DNA of 24,987 nt from Hypsibius dujardini (Eukaryota; Tardigrada; Eutardigrada; Parachela; Hypsibiidae): assembly GCA_001579985.1 (NCBI GenBank), contig LRSR01010178.1:1-24987 (forward strand), written 5' to 3'. Made by a program: the position numbers and the translations under genes. Each line of letters opens with the position of its first letter. The stretch's first letter is position 1. The notes below the pieces were generated by a model. It made no database searches. It saw nothing but the letters and a program-made list of their open reading frames with translations, and was not told the origin of the DNA. Below, piece after piece: positions 11,593-20,970 of the stretch.

Positions 11593-13018
11593 TGCAGACG
11601 GTTGTCGATCAAATAATTTGGGTACGGGACAACAAAGCATTGCGGCACTAACTGCTACACTCTAATTAAACTACACTCATTGTGTTGCGACTCCGGGAAG
11701 TGCTTGTATCAAACTGCCGGTTCATTAAAGTCGTATCTGCAGGTCTTTTTTTCACCATTTGTAGACCGGTTATTTTTTACGGCAAGCAAGTAGCGTTTGT
11801 TCATTAAGAGTTGCGGGCTTGCCCCACTCTTATTTCGCCGTCTCACGAAATAGTCTTATTAAGAAATAATTTCTGGGCTTGGCCCGTCATTCTCTTACGT
11901 AAAGTCAAAAGCCTGAAGCACAGAAAAGTCGAAAGCTGTTGATCATCGAGTAATAAATCTTCGCCGAAATTTCCCTTGTTGTGGGCAGGCTACAGCAGCT
12001 ATGCAGAAGACGACGATGTTAATTGATTATTCGAAAAAATTCTCCACAGCTGTGCGCGAGACAAAATTCGTCACATCAAAATATTCTGACGCTAATATTT
12101 TTTTGCTTGATTCGAGTAAACTTAGTTCTGCAGTATAAATCCTCCGTCAATAGTAAACCTTAAAAAAACATTTTCTCAGTTCACGCCAATCTCTGTTTTG
12201 CATTTTATTTTGTTAGGTCGCTCATCACTTTGCGTTTCCTCTCCTTAACATAAAATGAGGTGCATGAATAATTTATTATAATTTCAGAATCATCGATCAA
12301 TTCTTATGAAATGGGCGGACTTGTCCTGATCTTGGTAAAGAAGGGAAAAAGCACAAATCATGAAAACCGCAAAGATAAAAATATTCGTAAATTTACGTAA
12401 TTACATAGGACAATTTTTGTTTTCTGAAAGAAGAAATGTAAATGTAAATTTTTTAAGAATGGTTATATTATTGATAACTTTAGGTTTATAGGTCAGAGCG
12501 GCGTTGAAAAAGAACTATCGTCTCGCACAGTTTAAAGGTCGTGAAATAATGATAGTCCTATTTCCTGATATTTTCATGGTAAAACCCACATTTCTAAATA
12601 TTGTTAAACAGAAATTTTGACCCTTTCACGACTCTGAATGAAGTTTGAATCAATTGCCAAAAACAATTTGCAGCTTTCTCTTTCTATCGGCAAAATCGGT
12701 CAAGCGAATTTATAAAGTACGGCAATCGGAACGTTTTATTGGAAACCGCAATTGGAAACCGCATGTTTTAGGTCGTCCGATTAATTGAAACTAAATAATT
12801 CAAATTAAAAAAATGCAGATAAATAAAGTTGCCACGGTAAGTATGTCAAGCAAGACAATTTTTTTCAAACATGCAAGTTTTCGCAAAGTAACGGAAATTT
12901 GAGCCGTACTAAGAGAATAATCAATAAGTACATGTGGGCGTCAGTTCATAAAACCGTTTCACAAAAATCTCGTCGCACTTATACATAATTCGATGAGAAA
13001 CCAATTATTTGGCATCAC

Positions 13019-13129
13019 CTTTTTGATGCCTTCCTGACTGTCAGTCACTGGCGGGTAGAAAGGACCTGGCACGTGGGGCACGTAACCTTGTGAGTTCTGT
13101 TCACAAGGTAACTGACGATGCTCATTCAT
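13019..13129 (-). CDS. Possible orphan coding exon (weak)
   Basis: ATG at 13129 opens 37 codons rich in Pro, His and Gln (with YVPHVPGPFYPPVTD) that end at a donor-like AAAAG|GTGATG in phase 0. It could be a 5' exon of the PWWP gene: the frame upstream of the PWWP start is open back to a phase-0 acceptor TTTAATTAG at 11662-11663. That would make the PWWP protein longer. The composition alone is weak evidence. No promoter or family is recognised. Confidence 0.22.
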
Positions 13130-13784
13130 GTGAGTCGTGCTCAGCACTGATCATACGATCAGATGAACTGCAGACGGTCCATCCACATAAAGCTTAATAA
13201 AGCAATAAAAACAATTATCAGACAGAAGATTTCGTTCAAAAACAATATTTGAAGACGAAAGAAAGCCATGAGTTGTTCAGGAATTTCTTTCAAAGCCGTA
13301 ATCAAACTGTGGCAGAACTATTTTCCATAGGCCTCCCTCCCCACCCGCTCCCTCATACATCGAAAAATGCAATTTGGTGAAATTACAAAACCGTGGCTGG
13401 AATTGGAACGCCACGAATAATTTTCTAGTACTGACGCTGCTGTTGCGTGTTATAACAACACGTTGCAGTGAATTTTGAACCATGAAATTTGTCGGAAAAT
13501 TTAGTTTCTTGTGAGGTGTACAATCAAAAGGACAGAAAAAACAATGAGAAATCAAAGACTTTTAAATATACTAACAAATTTGAAATGAATGAACCGAATG
13601 TTGCGACAGAGAGAAAATAATTTGCTCAAATAATATCTGGTTTGACGTATTGATAGAGCGACTCGTCTTTTTAATTACCTCGTAATAAATGAAAAGAAAG
13701 TATGTCGAGGATGACAGCGCTTTTTATTTTAGTCAGCGCATGCCCCAGGCGATCCGCCACTTCTTGATCAGGCTCACGCGCAGC

Positions 13785-13920
13785 TCTGACAGTGTTTCAA
13801 ACGTACAAGATCATCACCCATTTCCCAGAGACCGGTTTCGACATACGTCAAATTAAATCGCTCTTCCCAAGCAATTTCGAACGCAATTTCGGAATAACGG
13901 AACGCAAAAGTATGCATTCG
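13785..13920 (-). CDS. Possible short ORF or first exon (weak)
   Basis: On the minus strand an ATG near 13917 opens a 47-codon frame with a protein-like mix of acidic and aromatic residues (for example EIAFEIAWEERFNLTYVE), ending at TGA. At its end TGCGC|GTGAGC is also a fair splice donor, and an AATAAA lies about 50 bases further on. It is either a small gene, the first exon of an unseen gene, or chance. No family is recognised; edges are approximate. Confidence 0.18.
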
Positions 13921-14913
13921 CCCTCCCTCTCTCCACGTTGTTTGGTGGTCTCTTGGGTTTCGTTTACCCGTTAACGCCTGTTACAGGGCTTGGACTTTAT
14001 TTCCGGACCCACAGTACTTTCGCTGTTTAAACTTTGTATATTTAAGGAGAATGAATAATTTCAAGCTTTTTTACGATGACTTTACACATTTTTCGGTCCT
14101 TCAAAGTGACCAACGTCCAATGGAACAATGTGGAAGAACAGTTAAACCGAAGAGTGGGCTAGTCAACTATTCGCAACCATTCTAAAATAGACAATCAACG
14201 AATCAATGTACAACTTTCATGAGAAAGTTATCTTAGTGAATTTTAACAAAGTTTGTTTGTCTTTTTTCACCACTAGCCACTCTGCCTTTTCAACCAGCTT
14301 TGTGTGATTCCTCAAGACTTAATCCAATCAAAGATTGCGACAAGTCTTATATTGTCATCATTTTTTGTACTGTAACGGCTTTCGGTGACCACAGTAACCC
14401 AAAGACTAAAATAGCCGACTTTGGCAATTTCGCTCAGACATTGGTTAGTCACCAAATAGTTAGCTGTGATTTTTGGTTTTAGGGCAACAGCTTAACTGTT
14501 TACATCACTTTAATTTGTAGAAATTTTGCAAACCCTTTATACGATGAAATATGACAAGTCCTCGTGTCGTCATTTGACGTCATTAGCCGTTGTAAATGTT
14601 ATCATCCCCCTCGTGCTTAGCCCAGCACGTGTTTTGTAGAGTTAGCGCAACTGTTGCAGAACCCGTCAGGTACTGTATACTACACTGGACATTTAAAAGG
14701 AAGGATATTACCTTTTTTTGTTTAGCGACAACAAGAGTGACTCACTAAATACAAAGACTGTCGGCGAGAAAAAAACAACTTCTCGCTCAATGACGTTATC
14801 TCGACCGCAACAGGTATTGCATTTACGTACAAAGAATTGAAAATTGTCTTGTGTGTTGGCCGGAAATGTCGTCATTCAATTTTTCTCTGTTGTACCGCTA
14901 AACCTGAAACTTG

Positions 14914-14954
14914 TATATATTCAAAGGCAAACCCAGCACAAAAAATCATTCAGT
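14914..14954 (+). promoter_or_regulatory. Core promoter: TATA box and initiator
   Basis: TATATAT at 14914-14920 is followed 30-38 bases later by TCATTCAGT (14946-14954), which resembles the invertebrate TCAGT-type initiator. Transcription from here would give a 5' leader of about 100 bases before the ATG at 15049. Confidence 0.55.
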
Positions 14955-15048
14955 ACTCTTAACTAATATTTTCTTTCGAATTTCGTGTCTGATTTTCTTC
15001 TTCGCATACAAAGACATATTTCTCAAAAAGCCTCACCTCTTTAAGAGA

Positions 15049-15408
15049 ATGACTGTTGCCGTTGCCACAATTCTCCTAGTCTGCGCATGTAGTGCCTACG
15101 CTAGTAAGTTACAACACTGAAAAGTTAGCGAATTAAGTGGTTGCCATTATTAAACTTTTTTTGTTGAAGATCCCTACTCATCCTACGGACCCATGCCGGC
15201 ACCATATTCGCCTCCGGATCAGTCATCGGGCTATTCACCTCCTGCTCCGCCTTCGTCCTACGGAGATGCTAACGGAGGCTACCGATCACCACCCAGTTAT
15301 GCATCAGGGTTAAGCTACCAGGCTTCTTCGAATTACCAATCCCCACCCAGTTATCCGTCACCGCCAAGTTACCAACCACCAAAGTCGATCGGCGATTACC
15401 GACGATGA
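15049..15408 (+). CDS. Small secreted Pro/Ser/Tyr-rich protein with PPSY repeats
   Basis: Two exons: 15049-15103 (18 codons plus one base) and 15171-15408 (ending TGA). The donor is A|GTAAGT, the acceptor is TTGTTGAAG|AT, phase 1, and the intron is 67 bp. The product is 97 residues. Residues 1-18 (MTVAVATILLVCACSAYA) form a typical signal peptide that almost fills exon 1. The mature part is low complexity, built on Y-S/Q-S/P-PP units: YSPPD, YSPPAPPSSY, SPPSYAS, SPPSYPSPPSYQPP. It has no cysteine and ends DYRR. Such Tyr/Pro repeats are common in structural matrix proteins (cuticle, eggshell, adhesive or silk-like), where tyrosines may be cross-linked; that role is inference. It has its own TATA promoter. 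An AATAAA at 15728-15733 may end the transcript. Confidence 0.78.
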
Positions 15409-15785
15409 ATCTATTTCTACAGCTGTTGTTTTGTAAATCTTAAGTTAGTTGTTATTTATTGTCATCCCATCTTAATCGGCGTTTTGTGTTATTGGCCGTA
15501 CCATGATATACCATTAACGATGAAACTGTGACTGAATTGTGACACCTAACTGTCACATATAATGATTATCCAAAACGAAAATTTTTGGGATAAATGCGTC
15601 AGCTTGATTGTTTTCCTTTACATGCGAGTTCTAATAGGACATAACTTGAAATCCACCCTTATTTGAGAGTGACTGAACTTGATTATAAATTGCTAAGAAA
15701 CCATAAGTCAGTTCATTCAGTGTCTCAAATAAATGTGCAGTTTGAAATGAACACTCTCTATGTACCTTTTCCGGCTGATTTTTTC

Positions 15786-16014
15786 AGACAGACAGACACA
15801 CACACACACAGATTACCACATAGAGAGGCAAACAGACCGGCAGGTGAAGAGACAAACATCCACACAGAAAGACAATTGAGTGGAATGACACACAAACAGA
15901 TAGATCAGCAGGCACACAGGCAGGCAGACAGACACACAGCCAGCCAAACAGACAGACATGCAGCCAGACAGGCATTGAGACAGGCCAGACTAGCAGACTG
16001 GCAGACAATCAGAT
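15786..16014 (+). repeat. Imperfect CAGA/CACA simple repeat
   Basis: The sequence starts as CAGACAGACAGACACACACA and runs for about 230 bp as degenerate CAGA, CACA and CAGG units. It contains almost no T, so long frames stay open on both strands by composition alone. The frames at 15663-16016 (plus) and 15784-16008 (minus) are therefore artefacts. Confidence 0.85.
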
Positions 16015-16735
16015 AGACGTCACGTAAAAAAGAACACGCGCAAAGCTAGTTCAAACTGAATCTCGTCGTTTCTGTATGCGGTACTTCGCATAAACGGGAC
16101 AAGGAGGACATGGTTACGCCTCGAGTTTAGCCGATGGAAAGTCGAGGTTATTACCTGTATCCTTCAGAACATAATTGATGGACAATAATTTCGATTGGCT
16201 TGGGGTCGTGTATATTCTGGTAGTTGTGTCTTATTCACAAAATTCAACTAGCGGACATGCCATAAAAAAGCTCGTAACATCTAGCCGTCATGGCTGAGAT
16301 TTTTTTGTATTGAACTGATCGGAACAAACTTTTTGAGTTTGATGGTTTTAAAGCATAAAGCGACTTATGCCATTGAAAAACTGAATTGGAAACAAAAAAG
16401 TGCGCATTTCAACATTTTTAAATTTTAAAATCCGAGAAACAGTGACTTATCATCAATCTTTTAAGTACGGCCACAAGTTGCCTTGTACAGAGGTTAAACA
16501 ACTTGATGGTACTCAGTGACTCATGTTCACACCTGTACTGGGCGCCTTATCTGATTTCCAAATCTCATAAACCCAACACGTTCTCCGCTCAATTTCACAT
16601 GTGTGATATATTTCTTGTCTCATTTAGATGCAAAGATGGGTCGCAAATTAGATTTGGGTTTAAGGGTGTCTATTTTGACATTAGTCAATTTGAAATAATT
16701 TTTCAGAAAATTTGTAAAAGCATTAAAGGTCAGGA
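16015..16735. other. No gene seen
   Basis: AT-rich sequence between the simple repeat and the transposase relic. The plus-strand frame that reaches into the transposase is open from 16503, but its first 75 or so codons show no transposase-like residues. I could not find the left terminal inverted repeat. Confidence 0.45.
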
Positions 16736-16739
16736 ATAT

Positions 16740-17290
16740 CGTTGTTTTTCAAAAGCAGCATCTATCCTCATTAGGAAAATTAACAACAGGGAAGCAAGAC
16801 GTGATACTGCACCATCGTGGGTGAAACGCAGTGGCTCTCCGAAACTCTTAACTCCTGGTCTGGTGGTTGCCATTGAAAAGGACCTCTCAAGACCGAATTC
16901 GTTGACCCGCTCTGCGTTATCCTTGAAGTACAATATATCGGCTACAACTTTTGCTAATGTCATTAGCCAGGACTTGGAGGGGAAGATGCGGAAAAAGTGT
17001 CGTGTTCAAGCCCTATCAAAAAGCAAATTGAACAACGGCAGGACCGAGATCCGAGGTTCCTGCGCTATATCAACGGCCGTAAGTGGACGAATATTTTAAT
17101 ATTGATGAGGCCTCGGCGTAGCTCACTGACACCAACGGAATTCAGAAGATTTACTACGAGTTTCGGGTAGAACGGAGTCCGGAAAGTTGGACCAAATCCT
17201 GGAAGGAATCCCACCCCAAGGGCGTCTTGTTTGTAGCCGGCGATTGCTCCCGTGGAAGTCATTGTAAGCAAAGTGCATTACGTTGTTGTA
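16740..17290 (+). pseudogene. Decayed Tc1/mariner-like transposase fragment
   Basis: The frame at about 16770-17030 reads as the second helix-turn-helix of a Tc1/mariner-type transposase: RSGSPKLLTPGLV, then SLTRSALSLKYNISATTFANVI, then KKCRVQALSK. One base is then missing near 17025. In the shifted frame QIEQRQDRDP...YINGRKW follows. A further shift near 17098 brings in IDEA at about 17101-17112, carrying the first catalytic Asp. After a TAG at 17119-17121 the frame goes on with LTDTNGIQKIYYEFRVERSP and SHPKGVLFVAGDCSRG, matching the start of the DDE/D domain. Later catalytic residues are absent, as the frame ends near 17295. With three lesions and a truncation it cannot encode an active enzyme. 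Confidence 0.8.
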
Positions 17291-17295
17291 GTTTT

Positions 17296-17696
17296 GCAGA
17301 AGATTAAGCGATCAGCCTTAGTATTTTCACGAATTGATTGATGGGTGAAGTATAATGCCAAATGGAATATCGTTGGTCTAGCAAACTTTGGTAATGCGGA
17401 AAAAACTATTGGGGGTGAACGCAATAGAAACCGGATAATTACAATTCCCCACAAAACCAAAAATATGATATTTTCTTTGTGAACTTATGAGTGCCAATAT
17501 TTTGCGTGGTTGGTTAAATATTTTGACGCACGAGCAAACATAATTAACAATGATAGTTGTGTGTAGTAAAAACACAACTTTTGAGGAAAACAGCCTTTGT
17601 TAATTCTGAGAACTCGTCTCAGGTATAGATGCCTCATGTAACGGTGGAGATCGGTCATCAAGAACCTTGCGTAAGAGTCTGTTTGCAGCTATTTGT
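17296..17696. other. 3' flank of the astacin gene, nothing distinct
   Basis: Between the transposase relic and the astacin stop codon. No canonical AATAAA is seen on the minus strand close to the stop. Confidence 0.5.
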
Positions 17697-18217
17697 TCAG
17701 TTGCAAAAGTTTGTACATTTCTTATCCTCGCAGTACAGGCAGCAAACGTGTTCGAGGCCGGCATCTTTACAGTCTTGGTCGTTGCTGCAATGATCGTTTC
17801 TCTTCTTGTGAGGCGAATCTGCGGGGCATCCGGTCCTGTGAGACGCCGAAGCGTTCTCTGAGGAAACAGAAAAAAATTCATGGATGCAACGATGCGGCAC
17901 AGAATCATCACGATACTTACGCGTTCCGTTTGCATTTCTGACGTCCTGACTGCTCAGAAAGAATTTGAAATTGTTTTTCATATTGAGAAAGTATCGTTCA
18001 AAATCCTTGAGCCAATCCGGCTTCTGTTGTTGACGGTGATGGTGTTGAGGACGTTTCACTGCCGGTCTTGGAGCTTCCGTTTCACTCTGTGGGTCCGTTG
18101 TGGTGGCGGGTTCTTCAGTGACCGGGTCGGCACAACCGTTGAGCAGGTTTATTTTCTTAACGTCCGAAGCGCTCAGCGTTTTTCGGTTACGGATGTTGGC
18201 TCCTTCAATTTTTGGCA

Positions 18218-18228
18218 CTATCGTTGGC
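18218..18228 (-). other. Frameshift lesion in astacin exon 6
   Basis: On the minus strand the frame reads FAKDTNRQR and stops at TAG. One frame over, TIVPKIEGANIRNRKTLSASD follows, which is the expected end of an astacin domain. Loss of one C from a CC(C) run at 18226-18227 explains it; exon 6 is 416 bp where 417 would keep phase. Confidence 0.85.
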
Positions 18229-19337
18229 GATTGGTGTCTTTTGCGAAATAGTGGAAGCCGTAGTGCATGATGCTGTTATAGCCGTACGGAATATTGAATG
18301 TATTTCCCGTGTATTTCTCAAAATGTCCCTCTTCTCCTGCAAGTTTTTGTTGATACAGAACACAAGCAATGAAGTATCAAGACGGAAAATCAAAATGAAA
18401 ACGCGCACGAAGTTACGAACTACAAATCTGTAGCAATGTATTCCCAACATTTAAACAATAATATATTCTGCAAACATAACATAACTAAATTTAGAACCGC
18501 CTTTCTAACACGAAAAAAAGTTCATCAAGCGAACATGCATCACGTAGACAAGAAGCCATCGTGAGGCACGCCACTTTCAAATATGTCGCAAACATTGTAA
18601 TAAGCTGATTCACTTGGGTCTACATTACTAACGAACTAGTAAACAATAATAAGTAAATAATATGTAGCAATAACTTTTCTAGTATTTGATGTATCGTGTT
18701 CCAGTTTTTGAAAATATCTTCGCTCCGTGAATTTGGCTGGTGGAAATACTGAATAGCATCCAAATATTTAACGGATTGTTAGTTTACAAAAATCACAATT
18801 TGTCTAGAGGATCATCCGGCGTTCTTTTAATCGAATAAAGATTGTGATAGATGAGGATTGAATGAGCTAAAGGAAGGTTTACAAATTCAAATTTTACAAA
18901 GTTATGATACTCTCAATAATTTTTTCAAATTATATGTGAATACCGATTAACGACTCGGAACTCGTCAACCTTCATTTCTAGCAGTAAAACAATTACGGCC
19001 CCTTACCTGATATGATGTTGTCGTAGATGATGTCAACGAAATCATCCCGATCCATACGAGTCTGTTCATGGTTGAAGCCTAGTGCGTGCATCACTTCGTG
19101 CTGGACCTCGCCAAAGTAAGTCACGCATCCTCGCTGAAGATGGATGTATTGTTGCTGACCGATGCGCCCGATGTAAGAGTGGCAACTATAAACGAAAGGG
19201 TCAGTTTAAAACTGAAATAAATTTATGTGGCCTCAACCGTACCCGTCTTTCCCGTTAACGAACGTCACAAAGTTTCGTTCGTTTGTCCGATCGATGAACT
19301 GTAGACAAGTTTTCGAAGAGAAGTCAGCTAGGGAAGA

Positions 19338-19340
19338 TCA
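19338..19340 (-). other. In-frame TGA inside astacin exon 4
   Basis: Read on the minus strand, exon 4 gives SEEQNVI, then TGA, then SSLADFSSKTCLQF. The codons on both sides fit the astacin pattern before the conserved TC..F. The phase from exon 3 (A + CT) leads straight into this frame. A CGA arginine codon turned to TGA by a CpG transition is the simplest origin. Confidence 0.85.
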
Positions 19341-19639
19341 GATGACGTTCTGCTCTTCCGAAGCTGAAACATTTTCGAACCATCAGTATTTGTCCGGGGA
19401 TAAACAAGAAGGGAAGTTCAGGTAGCATGATAAACAAAATCGTTCAGTTGTTTGTAGCGTAAGCATTACGAAAGACTCACTGAAATAACCGTCTCCGATT
19501 GTATAAGGGATAACACCGCCCGACCACAGTTTATCTGCGTCCAAGACTGCGTTATGAGCCAATGAAGTAACGTTAGTCTGTATTGGAAAACACAGTATTG
19601 GTCACACATTTTAATTCTCGCTCGAACTGCGGTTGGAAT

Positions 19640-19700
19640 CCAAATATAACGTATCCAATATCCAATATCCAAATATATTATATCGGAATATATATCCAGA
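19640..19700. repeat. AT-rich ATCCAAT short tandem repeat
   Basis: Tandem ATCCAAT/ATCCAAA and ATAT units within the intron between the propeptide exon and the next exon of the astacin gene. Confidence 0.5.
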
Positions 19701-20072
19701 TTATAATAAACGGTTAATACTGCACATTGTTGCATTGTGACTGATTTCACTTTTAAATAGATGATTTGGTTTTCTTCATATTATTTGATTACCTCGTCCG
19801 TATCGATGCCATCTATATCGCCTTCAAACAATGAGCTGTTACTTTTCTCGACTGCCTTTTTGATGAAGTAGTCGTAGACCTGATCTCCAATCATTTTGCG
19901 CCAATCTAAACCAAAAAACAACACATTGCAATGTATTTTCCAATGAGGACAATTTCAAAATATAATACAGACCTGGCCGCAGTTTTGCACTGCGTTTTTG
20001 CACGGAATGGACCAAAGCAGCGTGAGACAAGCACACCATCAAGATCATTGTAATTCTTGAGTTAATATACAT

Positions 20073-20970
20073 TCTTTGTAACAGTGTAATTGCGCGTAAT
20101 AACATTAGCGTGTTGGCGTGTCATGAAAATAAAAAGATGAAAAATATCCAACTAGTGCTTCCTAATATACTTGCAAATATACGATTTATACTTGTAAAGA
20201 GAATGGTGGTTCAGAGAGGCTGTTTATTGCAGAAAAGGCGGCAAATAAAACGAGAACTGGTTGTAAGGCTTTCCCTTTAAACCTAACCATATCAATAATT
20301 AAGAGACAAAAAACGTGTTTTGCTGATTTTTTAAATGCACTTATTACTGAACTGATTCTTCAGTCGAATTATATGCTTGTAAAATACGAATACGTATTCT
20401 CCTCTCTTATTTCAATGCTAACAGAAATTACCCATTCGTTTTTCCTTCGTGCTTTTTTTGTTTGCATTTGCTGAAGACAAAACGTGTTCAGTCGTTGAAA
20501 GAAAACTGTATAAAATAGCTCGGGTTTTCATACTACGTGTCACCGCTATAATTAAATATGGTTAAAGAACAAAACCCATATGTTTCTTTGATGCTCATGT
20601 ATGAGGTTTTATTATAAAATGTTGACTCGTAACTGGTTAGTGTGACGTTATTACAGATAACCGGTTGATACATTCCAATGCGCTTTTAGATGCGTATTTA
20701 TTGTGCTCAAGGAAATAAATTCGATTGAGGGCTTCGTGCATAAAGCACTTTTCACTTTATTGAAGCATTTTTCTACTGCAGAAAGCGCGAAGATTCCAAC
20801 TATTATTCTAATACTCTTGCTTACAACCTACCCTGTTTTTAATTCCAACAATGGTAATTGTTTACGTCTTGTTTTGGAGTGTATGGCTTCTCAGATCATT
20901 GGGTATGTCGTATGGTCAACATATCCTACTGGGTTGGCTCTATTAGTTAAAAGGTGTAATAATTGCAGCC
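20073..20970. other. Region between divergent genes
   Basis: About 0.9 kb between the astacin start (minus) and the first seen ATG of the small plus-strand gene, so it should hold both promoters. No clear TATA box was seen. The coding start at 20971 lies two bases after an acceptor-like ATTGCAG, so a leader exon of that gene may also sit here. Confidence 0.45.

Larger units (their letters stand above)
11662..15048. other. Intergenic stretch without a convincing gene
   Basis: About 3.4 kb between divergent genes. It contains a 13-bp tandem duplication (ATTGGAAACCGCA twice at 12738-12763) and a hairpin ACCTTGTGA/TCACAAGGT at 13085-13109. The two weak minus-strand exon candidates are listed separately. 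Confidence 0.5.
17697..20072 (-). pseudogene. Secreted astacin metallopeptidase with cysteine-rich (WAP-like) tail, frame disrupted twice
   Basis: Seven exons: 19973-20072, 19793-19905, 19481-19577, 19243-19363, 19007-19185, 17921-18336, 17697-17857. All have GT-AG ends and matching phases; about 395 residues. Residues 1-23 are a signal peptide. The propeptide carries FEGD (19817-19828), the aspartate switch that blocks zinc in family pro-enzymes. The catalytic domain starts near LWSGGVIPYTI. It has HEVMHALGFNHE (19065-19100; residues 173-184) with the three zinc His and the Glu base, then RMDRD, and NSIMHY for the Met-turn. A His/Gln/Thr-rich linker leads to an eight-cysteine tail (GCP..CSNDQDC..CC..C..C..C) like a four-disulfide core. 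Two lesions: TGA at 19338-19340 (residue 112), where one C-to-T change from CGA (Arg) would explain it, and one base lost at 18226-18227, giving TAG at 18218-18220. Otherwise it would be an extracellular zinc endopeptidase. Confidence 0.88.

Noticed and set aside
15663-16016. 117-codon plus-strand frame through the CAGA repeat, and its minus-strand counterpart
   Set aside because: Both stay open only because the simple repeat lacks stop-forming triplets; there are no splice sites, signal or family.
16503-16735. N-terminal part of the plus-strand frame as a real transposase N-terminus
   Set aside because: The residues show no helix-turn-helix pattern until about 16770; the frame is open upstream by chance.
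19338-19340. TGA read as selenocysteine in the astacin
   Set aside because: The position is before the catalytic site, where simple substitution from Arg CGA fits, and the second, frameshift lesion is not explained by recoding.
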